A stretch of DNA of 64,000 nt from Massilia sp. ZL223 (GCF_018119395.1 NZ_JAGPWD010000021.1:29742-93741); one strand, 5' to 3'; numbered from the stretch's first letter, positions 22,701-30,910 are shown. Numbers and translations are program-made. Notes: a model not told the origin generated them from the letters alone.

Positions 22701-22739
22701 TTCAAGAGCCCCGTAATCTACGTCCGAGAGATGTATTGA
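19725..22739 (+). CDS. mshQ: MshQ-like pilus-associated adhesin with an extra N-terminal region
   Basis: This 1004-residue secreted protein has a signal peptide at about 1-26, ending in GQAAAA. Residues ~30-295 form a beta-rich region (VVSATLYWAGSG, then LAGFSLVVVYSHRLEKYRTV) that I cannot name with certainty but that resembles DUF3344-like surface domains. Residues ~303-412 are a DUF11-type repeat (SIQKTASGDYKLGSEIKYTL). Residues ~560-1004 carry the MshQ/DUF6701 hallmark GRFYPAYF. As the last gene of the pilus structural run, it is the best candidate for a tip adhesin. The start overlaps mshP by 4 nt. Confidence 0.87.
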   Translation: MNTLLNFTRIALCAGAFACAGQAAAASLALAKSFEGNVNFAGTQASLQSKTNGAKACDLASSASAGISLPSEANVVSATLYWAGSGSIDPQVLLNGAVVTAPAERRYSSTIDGLSYFAAAEDVTELVRGKTSFTFGGLSASTGAAYCSNKPKDNAVLAGFSLVVVYSHRLEKYRTVNLYEGFQALRNTSVTVPMRDYKPRTTTGDSGRFGYIVWEGDKTGQQKGDWVSFAGQVLQYSPFAQKDNAFNSKSSANSDENSPGIDFDIFDLARLPASASEANAVFTTESDRVLLSSAIVALPSMPADLSIQKTASGDYKLGSEIKYTLAVSNLGTRADSQVKVVDVLPDTLSYVSAAGADWTCSVSGKAVSCSYNKALEPGASASVVLTAKIAAEGKISNTAEVSGTADGVPGNNRSTAAGDTGGGAVGKDPWVFTVGECAPDTAIKPSGEGCALFTGPLTAGESRAIFLTRSVDGVAKAISTSASTSVLGHFALECNNPATTAGVKPRISNLSLPECVQNGTLTLDGSNALYASVTFEANKASRQITFQYNDVGLVSLRMVENGGKAAKAAFVVRPDSIKAAYTRASDGLANPGSSTLAGVGFAEAGEGFRVTVTAYGIGLADPLKSFGRETGETAPAAILAVNAAGGETEQKLLQQQGAWSHVATANGGTLVGSFSWNEAGAASLAPRLEGYLGIDRTLLGSRELVGRFYPAYFRTNTELGFECAKRMGCPQTGTNPVTRASFSSQDFGVLVRAFGRNGELQRFSGDLVPDIKLGAAGAPGADTLLTGLRDPGQDKRLLEREVSYQLAVPYDATQDRGAKWTAPTAVYLRASVEDQRAMPGGPARIVITSDRDADSIEGGMMILNGRLLVVNTLGTPLMKTPVPLRAQYWTGQVWEHNGVVDEADPGKGAVQFSGCTRSLRLSATAPGGDCNRSIVTLASGASPDSVDLPAIADGKGVLVLGAVPNTASGNVDILVKGYEWLPSTFGRVTFGQFKSPVIYVREMY

Positions 22740-22817
22740 CAACGGAAGCGTCGTAAAGCGGCCTAAAACCTCATTGTTTTGTGAGGGTATGTGAGTTTTT
22801 GTGATCGATTTGGGCTC

Positions 22818-22837
22818 GGCTTGAATATAATCAAGCC
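22818..22837. promoter_or_regulatory. Palindrome overlapping a -10-like TATAAT upstream of mshI
   Basis: GGCTTGA (22818-22824) and TCAAGCC (22831-22837) are perfect inverted 7-mers around ATATAA, and TATAAT occupies 22826-22831. No convincing -35 lies at the proper distance. The 140-bp gap to mshI is the largest in the pilus locus, so a promoter for the second run is expected here. The palindrome may be an operator. Confidence 0.35.
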
Positions 22838-22879
22838 TTTGCCGCACCGAACTATTATTCGCGATCACAGACCGCTTGC

Positions 22880-23818
22880 ATGCGTTTTTTTAAGAGAGCA
22901 AAGAAGAAAGATGGCTGGCTGACCATCGCCGTCCAAGCGGACGGCGTGGCGGCTACCAGCATCAAGCGCGTCGCGGGTGCGAAGCCCTTCGTGCGCTTCG
23001 CCCATTTCCTGCCGGGACAGCCGGGCGTGGAAGTGCTGGAGAAAGCCGCGCGCGAGGGCAACGCCAACGCCTACCGCTGCGCGACCCTGCTCGCGGGCGG
23101 CGATTACCAGGTGATCAACCTCGAAGCGCCGAACGTGCCGCGCGAGGAATTGAAGACCGCGGTGCGCTGGCGCCTGAAGGACATCCTCGACTTCCCGGCC
23201 GACCAGGCGACCATCGACGTGCTCGACATCCCGGTCGACGCCAACGCCCAGATGCGCGCCCAGCAGACCATTTTCGTGATCGCGGCCCGCAATACCGTGA
23301 TCAAGCCGCGCCAGCAGCTGTTCCTCGACGCCAAGGTGGAACTGAGCGTGATCGATATCCCGGAGATGGCCCAGCGCAATATCTCGGCCATGCTGGAGCC
23401 GGAAGGGCGCGGCGTGGCCATGCTGTCCTTCGGCGCCGACGGCGGCCTGCTGACGGTCTCCTATCGCGGCGAGCTCTACCTGTCGCGGCGCTTCGACGTC
23501 AGCCTCGATCAGCTGCTCGAGACCGATCACGAGCGCAAGCACGCCAGCTTCGACCGCATCACGCTGGAGCTCCAGCGCTCACTCGACAACTTCGAGCGCC
23601 AGTATTCCTTCATCAGCATCGCCAAGCTGGTGCTCGGCCCCTCCGGCGTGACCGGCCTGGACGAGTACCTGTCGAGCAACCTGTACACCCCGGTCGAGAC
23701 CCTCGACCTGGCCACCGTGCTGGACCTGAGCCGCACGCCCGAGCTGATGGACGCAGGCATGCAGCAGCGCTTCTTCATTCCGCTGGGCGCCGCCCTGCGC
23801 GCGGAGGCGGCGGCATGA
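22880..23818 (+). CDS. mshI: MSHA biogenesis protein MshI (PilM-like)
   Basis: This 312-residue cytoplasmic actin-fold (PilM/GspL-like) protein of the pilus inner-membrane alignment subcomplex has no membrane helix. Recognisable stretches include LKTAVRWRLKDILDFPADQA (about 90-109) and FDRITLELQRSLDNFERQ. It opens the second run of msh genes and its end overlaps the next start (ATGA at 23815-23818). By analogy with PilM it should bind the N-terminus of the following PilN-like protein. Confidence 0.88.
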   Translation: MRFFKRAKKKDGWLTIAVQADGVAATSIKRVAGAKPFVRFAHFLPGQPGVEVLEKAAREGNANAYRCATLLAGGDYQVINLEAPNVPREELKTAVRWRLKDILDFPADQATIDVLDIPVDANAQMRAQQTIFVIAARNTVIKPRQQLFLDAKVELSVIDIPEMAQRNISAMLEPEGRGVAMLSFGADGGLLTVSYRGELYLSRRFDVSLDQLLETDHERKHASFDRITLELQRSLDNFERQYSFISIAKLVLGPSGVTGLDEYLSSNLYTPVETLDLATVLDLSRTPELMDAGMQQRFFIPLGAALRAEAAA

Positions 23819-24462
23819 GCCAGCAGATCAACTTGTTCAACCCGGCCTTCCAGCCGCAGAAGAAAGTCCTGACGGCAGCGACCATGGCGGTCTCGCTGGC
23901 GCTGCTGGCGGGCGGCGTCGGCGCGCTGGCGAGCTACGGCAAGATGCAGACCGCGCGCCTGCAGGAAGAAGCGAACGTCGGCGCGCTGCGCCTGGAACAG
24001 AAGCAGGCGCGCCTGGCCAGCGTGAGCACCGAGTTCGCGCCGCGCCAGAAGAACCGCGAGATCGACGCCCAGATCCTCGAAGCCGAGGCCCAGCTGGCGG
24101 CGCTGCGCAACATCTCGCGCGTGATCGAGCGCGGAGAACTCGGCGACACCAGCGGCTATGCCGGCTACTTCAAGGCGCTGGCGCGCCAGACCGTGCCGGG
24201 CCTGTGGCTGACCGGCGTGAGCGTCTCGGGCGCCGGCCAGGAGATCGGCATCAAGGGCCGCAGCACCGACCCGGCGACCCTGCCGGGCTACCTGAACCGC
24301 CTGACCCAGGAGCCGCTCATGCGCGGCAAGTCCTTCACCAGCCTGCAGATCGGCCAGGCCGCGCCGCTGGTCGCGGCGGCGGCCGACGGCAAGCAGGGCG
24401 CGACCCCGGCGCCCTACGTCGAGTTCAGCCTGCAGTCGGTACCGGAAGAGGTGCGCAAATGA
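23815..24462 (+). CDS. PilN-like MSHA protein (second MshI-type subunit)
   Basis: This 215-residue bitopic inner-membrane protein begins with QQINLFNPAFQ, the PilN-type cytoplasmic peptide (INLxNP) that docks into PilM. A membrane helix follows (about 24-41), then a coiled-coil stretch (about 45-100) and a periplasmic ferredoxin-like domain. It corresponds to the second MshI protein (MshI2) of other loci. It is coupled by ATGA overlaps to mshI and mshJ. Confidence 0.85.
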   Translation: MSQQINLFNPAFQPQKKVLTAATMAVSLALLAGGVGALASYGKMQTARLQEEANVGALRLEQKQARLASVSTEFAPRQKNREIDAQILEAEAQLAALRNISRVIERGELGDTSGYAGYFKALARQTVPGLWLTGVSVSGAGQEIGIKGRSTDPATLPGYLNRLTQEPLMRGKSFTSLQIGQAAPLVAAAADGKQGATPAPYVEFSLQSVPEEVRK

Positions 24463-25166
24463 GCGTCCCGTTGAAACAGCGCGTGACCGAGCTGGGCGCG
24501 CGCATCGACGCCCTGACCCTGCGCGAGCGCGGCCTGCTGTTCGCCGCGGCCGCCGCGGTGATCGTGTTCGTCGGCCACACCATGGTGCTGGGCCCGATCT
24601 ACCGCGCCCAGGACCTGCTGCGCGACCAGATCAGCCAGCAGCGCAACAACATGATCGGCCTGGACGGCGAGATCACCGCCAAGGTCCAGGCCTACCAGGT
24701 GGATCCGGACGCGCCGGCGCGCGCCAGGCTCCAGGCCGTGCAGGAGGAAACCGCGGCCCTGGGCGACTCGCTGCTGGCGATGGAGCACGGCCTGGTGCCG
24801 CCCGAGCGCATGGCGCCGCTCCTGGACACCATCCTGCGCGCCAATGGCCGCCTGAAGCTGGTGTCCATGCGCACGCTGCCGGCGGAAGGCGTGGGCGCGC
24901 CTGCCGGTGCGGACAAGACGGCGCCGGCCGCCGCGCCGGCCAGGGACGCCGCGGCCAAGCCCGCCGACCTGCTGTACCGCCACGGCGTCGAAGTGACCGT
25001 GCGCGGCAATTATCTCGACATGGTCGATTACATGAGCGCGCTCGAAGCGATGCCGACCCGGCTGTTCTGGGGCAGGGCACAGCTCGATGTGGAGGAATAT
25101 CCGGCCTCCCGCCTGACGCTCACGCTCTATACCCTGAGCCTGGACCGGAAATGGATGAAGCTGTGA
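24459..25166 (+). CDS. mshJ: MshJ (PilO-like)
   Basis: This 235-residue PilO/GspM-like inner-membrane protein has a cytoplasmic N-terminus, a membrane helix at about 26-44 (LLFAAAAAVIVFVGHTMVLG), a coiled-coil of about 50-110 and a periplasmic domain with an Ala/Pro-rich insert (PAGADKTAPAAAPARDAAA). It would pair with the PilN-like protein in the alignment complex. The mshK frame overlaps its last 16 nt. Confidence 0.85.
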   Translation: MSVPLKQRVTELGARIDALTLRERGLLFAAAAAVIVFVGHTMVLGPIYRAQDLLRDQISQQRNNMIGLDGEITAKVQAYQVDPDAPARARLQAVQEETAALGDSLLAMEHGLVPPERMAPLLDTILRANGRLKLVSMRTLPAEGVGAPAGADKTAPAAAPARDAAAKPADLLYRHGVEVTVRGNYLDMVDYMSALEAMPTRLFWGRAQLDVEEYPASRLTLTLYTLSLDRKWMKL

Positions 25167-25525
25167 AGGACACCCTCGTGAAGCCCATGATCCTCATCTT
25201 GGCGGCCCTTGCGCTCGCCCACCTGCCGGCCGCCGCCCAGTCGCTGGCCGACCCGACCCGTCCGCCCGCGATGCTGGACGCCGGCCGCGCCGACGGCCTG
25301 GCCGATGGCCTGCCGCGCCTGCAATCGGTGCTGATTTCGCCGCGCGGGCGCCACGTGGCCGTGATCGACGGCGAAACCGTGCGCCTGGGCGACAGCTTCC
25401 GCGGCGCGCGCGTGGCGCGCATGAGCCAGGGCGAGGTCGAACTGGTGCGCGGCCGCGAACGCCAGGTGCTGCGCCTGGAATCCCTGGCCGCGCCGGTCGC
25501 CGGCGTCACCCCGGCCGCGCATTGA
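25151..25525 (+). CDS. mshK: MshK (PilP-like periplasmic protein)
   Basis: This 124-residue protein has a hydrophobic N-terminal signal segment (about 10-28) followed by DPTRPP, the hallmark of PilP/GspC-like proteins in MSHA loci, and a small beta domain (SVLISPRGRHVAVIDGE). It probably links the inner-membrane complex to secretin MshL. The ATG at 25151 lies inside mshJ and has no strong ribosome site; a GTG at 25163 (overlapping the mshJ stop) or the ATG at 25187 could be the real start. Confidence 0.82.
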   Translation: MDEAVKDTLVKPMILILAALALAHLPAAAQSLADPTRPPAMLDAGRADGLADGLPRLQSVLISPRGRHVAVIDGETVRLGDSFRGARVARMSQGEVELVRGRERQVLRLESLAAPVAGVTPAAH

Positions 25526-25535
25526 CGAACGCCCG

Positions 25536-27338
25536 ATGAAACGGACCACGATGAACACACGCTTCCTGATCCCGGCCGCCCTTGCCGCCACCGCGCTGCT
25601 GTCCGGCTGCCAGAGCGCCAGCCGGCACGACACCTATGACGCGATCGGCAAGGAGATGGAAACGGCCGGCGCCAGGTCCCGGCAGGCCGCCGCGGCGCCC
25701 AGCGACGAAGCCGTCGCCAACGCGCTGCTGCCGCCGGTGAGCAGCCTGGCCAGCCAGCTGCCCAAGGCGCGCCCGGCCCTGGAAGAGCGTTTCAACGTCT
25801 CCTTCAACAACGTCCCGGCCCAGCAGTTCTTCCGCTCGATCGTGGCCGGCACCCGCTACAACATGCTGGTCCATCCCGAGGTCAGCGGCAACATCAGCGC
25901 CAACCTGAAGGACGTGACGATCGCCGAGACGCTGGAAGCGGTCCGCGAGATGTACGGCTACGACTACAAGATCGAGGGCACCCGCATCACGATCCGTCCG
26001 CTGACCATGCAGACCCGCATGTTCCAGGTGAACTACCTGACGGCCAAGCGGCGCGGCATGTCGAACCTGCGCGTGAACTCGACCTCGGTGGCCGATGCGG
26101 GGGGCGTGCGCAACAACGGCGGCCAGAACCAGGGCAATACGGGCAACACGGGGAACAACACCGGCGGCCAGAACCAGGGCGGCCAGAACGGCTCGAACGT
26201 GGTCCAGGTCGACAGCACCGACATCAACACCACCTCCGAGAACGATTTTTGGGGCGAGCTGAAGTCCGCGCTGGAAGCCATTGTCGGCTCGAAAGAGGGC
26301 GGCCGCAGCGTCGTGATCAGCCCGCAGTCGGGCGTGGTCGTGATCCGCGCCATGCCGGACGAACTGCGCAGCATCGACGCCTACCTGAAGGCCACCCAGC
26401 TGGCGGTCGACCGCCAGGTGATCCTGGAAGCCAAGATCCTCGAAGTGGAGCTGAACGACCGCTTCCAGAGCGGCATCAACTGGGCCTCCTTCGCCTCGAT
26501 CAAGAGCTCGCACCCGAACCGCGTCTCGGGCGGCATGATCGGCCCGGGCGCCAACCTGGCGCCGCTGCCGCGCGACGGCGGCCAGCCGGCCATCATCGCC
26601 AACGGCCAGGGCCTGAGCGCCAGCACCGGCTTCTCGCTGTCGAACGCCGCCACCGCGGCCGGCTCGCTGTTCGGCTTCGCCTTTCAGACCAATAACTTCG
26701 CGGCCCTGATCTCCTTCCTGGAATCGCAGGGCAACGTGCACGTGCTGTCCAGCCCGCGCGTGGCGGCGATGAACAATCAGAAGGCGGTGCTCAAGATCGG
26801 CACCGACGAGTTCTTCGTCACCGGGATCACCAACACCATCAACACCACCAACAGCGGCAGCACCGTCACCCCGAGCGTGACCGTGCAGCCCTTCTTCTCG
26901 GGCGTGGTGCTGGACGTGACCCCGCAGATCGACGACAAGGGCAACATCCTGCTGCACGTGCACCCGTCGGTGAGCCAGGTGTCGACCGTGAACAAGGACG
27001 TCGACCTGGGCACCGCAGGCACGGTCAGGCTGCCGCTGGCGGCGTCCAGCACCTCGGAACTGGACAGCATCGTGCGCGGCCAGAACGGCCAGGTGGTCGC
27101 CATCGGCGGCCTGATGCGCCAGGCCTCGACCGGCGACGTCGACCAGCTGCCGGGCGCCGACAAGCTGCCGGTGCTGGGCGCGCTGTTCCGCAACAAGAAC
27201 CGCGTCAGCCAGAAGCGCGAGCTGGTGGTGCTGATCAAGCCGACCATCGTCGAAGGCGCGAACGACTGGAGCCAGGACCTGCTGGACGCCGGCCGCAGGA
27301 TCGAGCAACTGGACCCGCGGACCCGGGAGCGCAAGTAA
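25536..27338 (+). CDS. mshL: MSHA secretin MshL
   Basis: This 600-residue outer-membrane secretin has a lipoprotein signal with lipobox LLSGC (Cys25 from the first ATG). A second ATG 15 nt later (25551) would give a more compact signal peptide. An STN/N-domain lies near 85-155 (FNVSFNNVPAQQFFRSIVAG), then an Asn/Gly-rich linker (about 190-222), then the secretin core (VLSSPRVAAMNNQKAVLKIG; VLDVTPQID) and the late QNGQVVAIGGLMR motif. It forms the channel through which the pilus exits. Its stop shares a base with the mshM start. Confidence 0.93.
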   Translation: MKRTTMNTRFLIPAALAATALLSGCQSASRHDTYDAIGKEMETAGARSRQAAAAPSDEAVANALLPPVSSLASQLPKARPALEERFNVSFNNVPAQQFFRSIVAGTRYNMLVHPEVSGNISANLKDVTIAETLEAVREMYGYDYKIEGTRITIRPLTMQTRMFQVNYLTAKRRGMSNLRVNSTSVADAGGVRNNGGQNQGNTGNTGNNTGGQNQGGQNGSNVVQVDSTDINTTSENDFWGELKSALEAIVGSKEGGRSVVISPQSGVVVIRAMPDELRSIDAYLKATQLAVDRQVILEAKILEVELNDRFQSGINWASFASIKSSHPNRVSGGMIGPGANLAPLPRDGGQPAIIANGQGLSASTGFSLSNAATAAGSLFGFAFQTNNFAALISFLESQGNVHVLSSPRVAAMNNQKAVLKIGTDEFFVTGITNTINTTNSGSTVTPSVTVQPFFSGVVLDVTPQIDDKGNILLHVHPSVSQVSTVNKDVDLGTAGTVRLPLAASSTSELDSIVRGQNGQVVAIGGLMRQASTGDVDQLPGADKLPVLGALFRNKNRVSQKRELVVLIKPTIVEGANDWSQDLLDAGRRIEQLDPRTRERK

Positions 27339-28228
27339 TGTACGCGGCCCACTTCGGCCTGCGCGAGCTGCCGTTCGGGATCACCCCGGACACCAGCTTC
27401 TTCTTCGGCAGCCCGGGTTCGCAGGAAGCCCTGAATACGCTGCTGGTGGCGGCGCGCGGCGGCGAGGGCTTCATCAAGATCACGGGCGAAGTCGGCACCG
27501 GCAAGACCCTGTTGTGCCGCAAGTTCATGGCGACCCTGGGCGAAGGCTTCGTCACCGCCTATATCCCGAATCCCTACCTGGAACCGCGCACCCTGATGCT
27601 GGCCCTGGCGGACGAGCTGGAGCTCAAGCTCGAGCGCGAGGCCGACCAGCACCAGGTGCTGAAGGCCATCACCCAGCGCCTGCTCGAACTGGCGGCCCAG
27701 GACAAGCGCGTGGTGCTGTGCCTGGACGAAGCCCAGGCGATTCCGGTGGAGAGCCTGGAAGCGCTGCGCCTGCTGACCAACCTGGAAACCGAAAAGCGCA
27801 AGCTGCTGCAGATCGTGCTGTTCGGCCAGCCGGAACTGAACCGCAAGCTGGAGCTGGAATCGATCCGCCAGCTGGCCCAGCGCATCACCTTCCATTACCA
27901 CCTCGGCCCGCTCAGCCGCGACGACCTGGACTACTACGTGGCGCACCGCCTGCGCGTGGCCGGCTTCACCGGCGCGCGCCTGTTCACGCGCGCGGCGATT
28001 CGCGGCCTGTACAAGGCCAGCGGCGGCGTGCCGCGCCTGGTCAACATCATGGCGCACAAGGCCATGATGCTCAGCTACGGCCAGGGCAAGCAGCAGGTGG
28101 CGGGCAGCCATGTGACCACCGCCGCGCGTGATACGATCGGCGTGCGGCGCGACATCTGGACCTGGTTGGCGGCGGGCGCCGCGGCCTTCTCGGTCGCCGC
28201 CGGCCTGGCGTGGGTGGTCGCACGATGA
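27338..28228 (+). CDS. mshM: MshM AAA ATPase (ExeA/GspA-like)
   Basis: This 296-residue protein has MYAAHFGLRELPFGITPD at the N-terminus, as in ExeA-family proteins, Walker A GEVGTGKTLLC (about 48-58), Walker B VVLCLDEAQA (about 126-135) and a C-terminal membrane helix (about 270-294). It probably assists assembly or peptidoglycan passage of the secretin. TAATG overlaps mshL upstream and ATGA overlaps mshN downstream. Confidence 0.92.
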   Translation: MYAAHFGLRELPFGITPDTSFFFGSPGSQEALNTLLVAARGGEGFIKITGEVGTGKTLLCRKFMATLGEGFVTAYIPNPYLEPRTLMLALADELELKLEREADQHQVLKAITQRLLELAAQDKRVVLCLDEAQAIPVESLEALRLLTNLETEKRKLLQIVLFGQPELNRKLELESIRQLAQRITFHYHLGPLSRDDLDYYVAHRLRVAGFTGARLFTRAAIRGLYKASGGVPRLVNIMAHKAMMLSYGQGKQQVAGSHVTTAARDTIGVRRDIWTWLAAGAAAFSVAAGLAWVVAR

Positions 28229-29247
28229 GTCTCATCAACAAGATGCTGCAGGACCTGGACGCGCGCGCGGGAAAGCCGGGCGCGCAAGGCATGCCGTCGG
28301 ATATCAAGCCGGTGCTGCCGCCCGAGCGCGGCCTGCCGTGGAAGCGCGTGGCCGTGGCGGCCGGCGCGACGGCGGCGCTGGCCGTGGCCGGCGTCGTCGG
28401 CTGGCGCATGCTGGGCCAGAAGCCGGCCCCGGCGCCCGCCGTGGCCGCCGCGCCCAAGCCTGCGCCTGTCCTGCCCAAGGCGCCCGAGCCTACACAGGCG
28501 CTTGCGTTCGAGATTCCCGTTCCCCCGCGCGAGGATCTTGGCGCGCCACTCGCCGAAGAAAAGCCTGTCGACAAGGCTGCGCCGGTGAAGAAGGCGCCGG
28601 CGAAAGTTGCGCCCAAGCCGGCGGCGAACAAGGAGGAGCCGAAGGTGGCGCCGGTGAAGACCGGCGGCCGTGTCGAAGCGGCGCCCCAGCGCGCCGAGAA
28701 CGCCTACCGCCGCGCGCTGGCCAGCCTGGAAGACGGCCGCGTGACCGAGGCCATCGCCGGCCTGGAGGCCGCGCTCAAGGCCGACCCGCGTCACGAAGCG
28801 TCGCGCCAGACCCTGGTCAGCCTGCTGATCGAAGCGGGACGCCCGGAAGAAGCGATGCGCCAGCTCGGCGCGGCGCTGGCCCTCGATGCGCGCCAGCCGG
28901 CGATGGCGATGCTGATGGCGCGCCTGCAGCTCGAGCGCGGCAGCCCGGCGGTCGACACCCTGATGCGCACCTTGCCTTACGCGGCGGGCAATGGCGAATA
29001 CCACGCCTTCCTGGCCGGCGTCCTGCAGCAGGAACAGCGCCACCGCGAAGCGGCCGAGCACTACCAGGCGGCGCTGCGCACCGCGCCCGGCAATGGCGTA
29101 TGGTGGATGGGCCTGGGGATCTCGCTGCAGGCCGAGAAGCGCAATCCGGAAGCGGCGGGCGCCTACCAGAAGGCCCTGGCCAGCGGCACGCTGTCCTCGG
29201 AACTCCAGGCCTTCGTCGAGCGCAGGCTCAAGCAGCTGGGACGCTGA
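28225..29247 (+). CDS. mshN: MshN, TPR-containing pilus protein
   Basis: This 340-residue protein starts at MSLINKMLQDLDAR, the standard MshN N-terminus. A membrane helix follows (about 38-56), then a Pro/Ala/Lys-rich linker (60-155) and TPR-like repeats to the end (AYRRALASLEDGRVTEAIAGLEAAL; AEHYQAALRTAPGNGVWWMGLG). An upstream in-frame ATG (28210) is possible but less typical. It closes the pilus locus and probably acts as a periplasmic scaffold. It is convergent with the aminotransferase gene, 6 nt away. Confidence 0.88.
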   Translation: MSLINKMLQDLDARAGKPGAQGMPSDIKPVLPPERGLPWKRVAVAAGATAALAVAGVVGWRMLGQKPAPAPAVAAAPKPAPVLPKAPEPTQALAFEIPVPPREDLGAPLAEEKPVDKAAPVKKAPAKVAPKPAANKEEPKVAPVKTGGRVEAAPQRAENAYRRALASLEDGRVTEAIAGLEAALKADPRHEASRQTLVSLLIEAGRPEEAMRQLGAALALDARQPAMAMLMARLQLERGSPAVDTLMRTLPYAAGNGEYHAFLAGVLQQEQRHREAAEHYQAALRTAPGNGVWWMGLGISLQAEKRNPEAAGAYQKALASGTLSSELQAFVERRLKQLGR

Positions 29248-29253
29248 GCGGCC

Positions 29254-30411
29254 TTACAGCCGCGCGAGACGCTCCAGCGCCAGCTGCAGGGTCTCGTCCT
29301 TTTTCGCAAAGCAGAAACGCACGATGCCCGATTCCGTCGGCTGGCTGTAGAAGGCCGACACCGGAATCGCGGCCACCTTGGCCTCCGCCGTCAGCCATGT
29401 CGCGAACTCCGCCTCCGGCAGGTCCGAGATGGCGTCGTAGCGCACGCACTGGAAGTAGGTCCCGTCCGCAGGCAGCAGTGTGAAGCGGCTGCCGGCCAGG
29501 CCTTCGCGGAACAGGTCGCGCTTTCTCTGGTAGAAGCCAGGCAGGTCCAGGTAAGGCGCCGGGTCGCGCATATAGGCCGCGATCCCGTGCTGCATCGGCG
29601 TGTTGACAGTGAAGACGTTGTACTGGTGGACCTTGCGGAACTCCGCCATCAAGGGCGCCGGCGCGGCCACGTAGCCGACCTTCCAGCCGGTCACGTGATA
29701 GGTCTTGCCGAAGCTCGAGACCACGAAGGCGCGTTCGGCCAGCACCGGGTGGCGCGCCACCGAGGCGTGCGGCTGGCCGTCGAAGACCATGTGTTCGTAG
29801 ACTTCGTCGGACAAGACCAGGATGCCGGTCCCGCCGACGATGGCGGCCAGCGCGTCCAGGTCGGCCTGGCGCAGGATGCTGCCGGTCGGGTTGTGCGGCG
29901 TGTTGATGACGATCATGCGGGTGCGCGGCGTGACGGCGGCGGCCACGCGCTCCCAGGGCACGCTGTAGCCTTGTTCGCCGACCTGCATCGGCACCGGCAC
30001 CACCACGCCGCCGGCCAGGGCGATCGCGGGCGCATAGCTGTCGTAGGCCGGCTCGATCACGATCACTTCATCGCCCGGATGCACGCTGCACAGGATGGCC
30101 GTGATCAAAGCCTGGGTGGCGCCGGCGGTGACGGTGATTTCCTGGGCGCTGTCGTAGCGGCGGCCGTACAGGGTCTCGATCTTGGCCGCGATGGCCTCAC
30201 GCAGGGCCGGCACGCCGGTCATGAAGGGATACTGGTTGTGGCCGGCGCGCATCGCCTCGCTCACCTGGCCGACCAGGCGCGGGTCGCAGTCGAAATCGGG
30301 GAAGCCCTGGCCGAGGTTGACGGCCTGGTGCTGCGCGGCGAGCGCGGACATCTGGGTGAAGATGGTGGTGCCGACCAGCGGCAGGCGGGAAGCGATGGCG
30401 GGAGTAGTCAT
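29254..30411 (-). CDS. PLP-dependent aminotransferase, methionine aminotransferase type
   Basis: This 385-residue class I/II aminotransferase belongs to the YbdL/kynurenine-aminotransferase-like group. INTPHNPTGS carries the conserved PLP-pocket asparagine, SDEVYEHMVFDG the aspartate/tyrosine, and SSFGKTYHVTGWKVG the lysine that forms the Schiff base. YbdL transaminates methionine to 2-oxo-4-methylthiobutanoate; that substrate is inferred from family likeness. The ATG at 30411 is chosen over a GTG at 30417; neither has a clear ribosome site. Confidence 0.9.
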   Translation of the reverse strand: MTTPAIASRLPLVGTTIFTQMSALAAQHQAVNLGQGFPDFDCDPRLVGQVSEAMRAGHNQYPFMTGVPALREAIAAKIETLYGRRYDSAQEITVTAGATQALITAILCSVHPGDEVIVIEPAYDSYAPAIALAGGVVVPVPMQVGEQGYSVPWERVAAAVTPRTRMIVINTPHNPTGSILRQADLDALAAIVGGTGILVLSDEVYEHMVFDGQPHASVARHPVLAERAFVVSSFGKTYHVTGWKVGYVAAPAPLMAEFRKVHQYNVFTVNTPMQHGIAAYMRDPAPYLDLPGFYQRKRDLFREGLAGSRFTLLPADGTYFQCVRYDAISDLPEAEFATWLTAEAKVAAIPVSAFYSQPTESGIVRFCFAKKDETLQLALERLARL

Positions 30412-30436
30412 GGTCACGATGCGGAAGAACGATCGC

Positions 30437-30910
30437 TTATTCTAGCGCCGCGTCCTGAACCGTGCTGGCGGCGGCCCGGGCCTTGATCCAGGCTTCCGGC
30501 AGCATGATGCGGAACAGGCCTTCGCGCGCCGTCTTGCGGCCCAGCTTGAGCAAGGCCTTGTCCTTGGTGATCAGGACATCGGCGCCCGCATCGCGCGCCA
30601 GCTCCATGAATTTCTGGTCGTCGCGGTCGGTGCAGACCGGCAGCCGCACATGCACGGCATCGGGCGCCACCACGCGCAGCAGGGCGTCGAAGCGCGCCGC
30701 CGCCTCGGCGCGGCTGGCTTCGTCCAGCGGCAGGTGAGGGTAGCGCAGCACGGCCCGGTATTCGTCGCGGCAGTCGGCGCGGGTCACCGCCACGACCTCA
30801 CCCGTTTCGAGCGCCGCCATCAGGGCGGACCAGCGCGGGTCGTGGAAGACGAACAGGTCGAGCAGCACATTGGTGTCGATGACGATGGGTTTGCGGGAAG
30901 CGGGTATCAT
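30437..30910 (-). CDS. PIN-domain protein
   Basis: This 157-residue PIN-fold ribonuclease-like protein resembles the 'putative toxin component, PIN family' group. The acidic residues are in place: [11 protein letters not shown] (D12), [13 protein letters not shown] (about 93-105) and TKDKALL (about 113). No antitoxin-sized gene adjoins it: the aminotransferase lies 25 nt downstream and yaaA is divergent 36 nt upstream. It may therefore be a stand-alone nuclease rather than half of a toxin-antitoxin pair. Confidence 0.82.
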   Translation of the reverse strand: MIPASRKPIVIDTNVLLDLFVFHDPRWSALMAALETGEVVAVTRADCRDEYRAVLRYPHLPLDEASRAEAAARFDALLRVVAPDAVHVRLPVCTDRDDQKFMELARDAGADVLITKDKALLKLGRKTAREGLFRIMLPEAWIKARAAASTVQDAALE

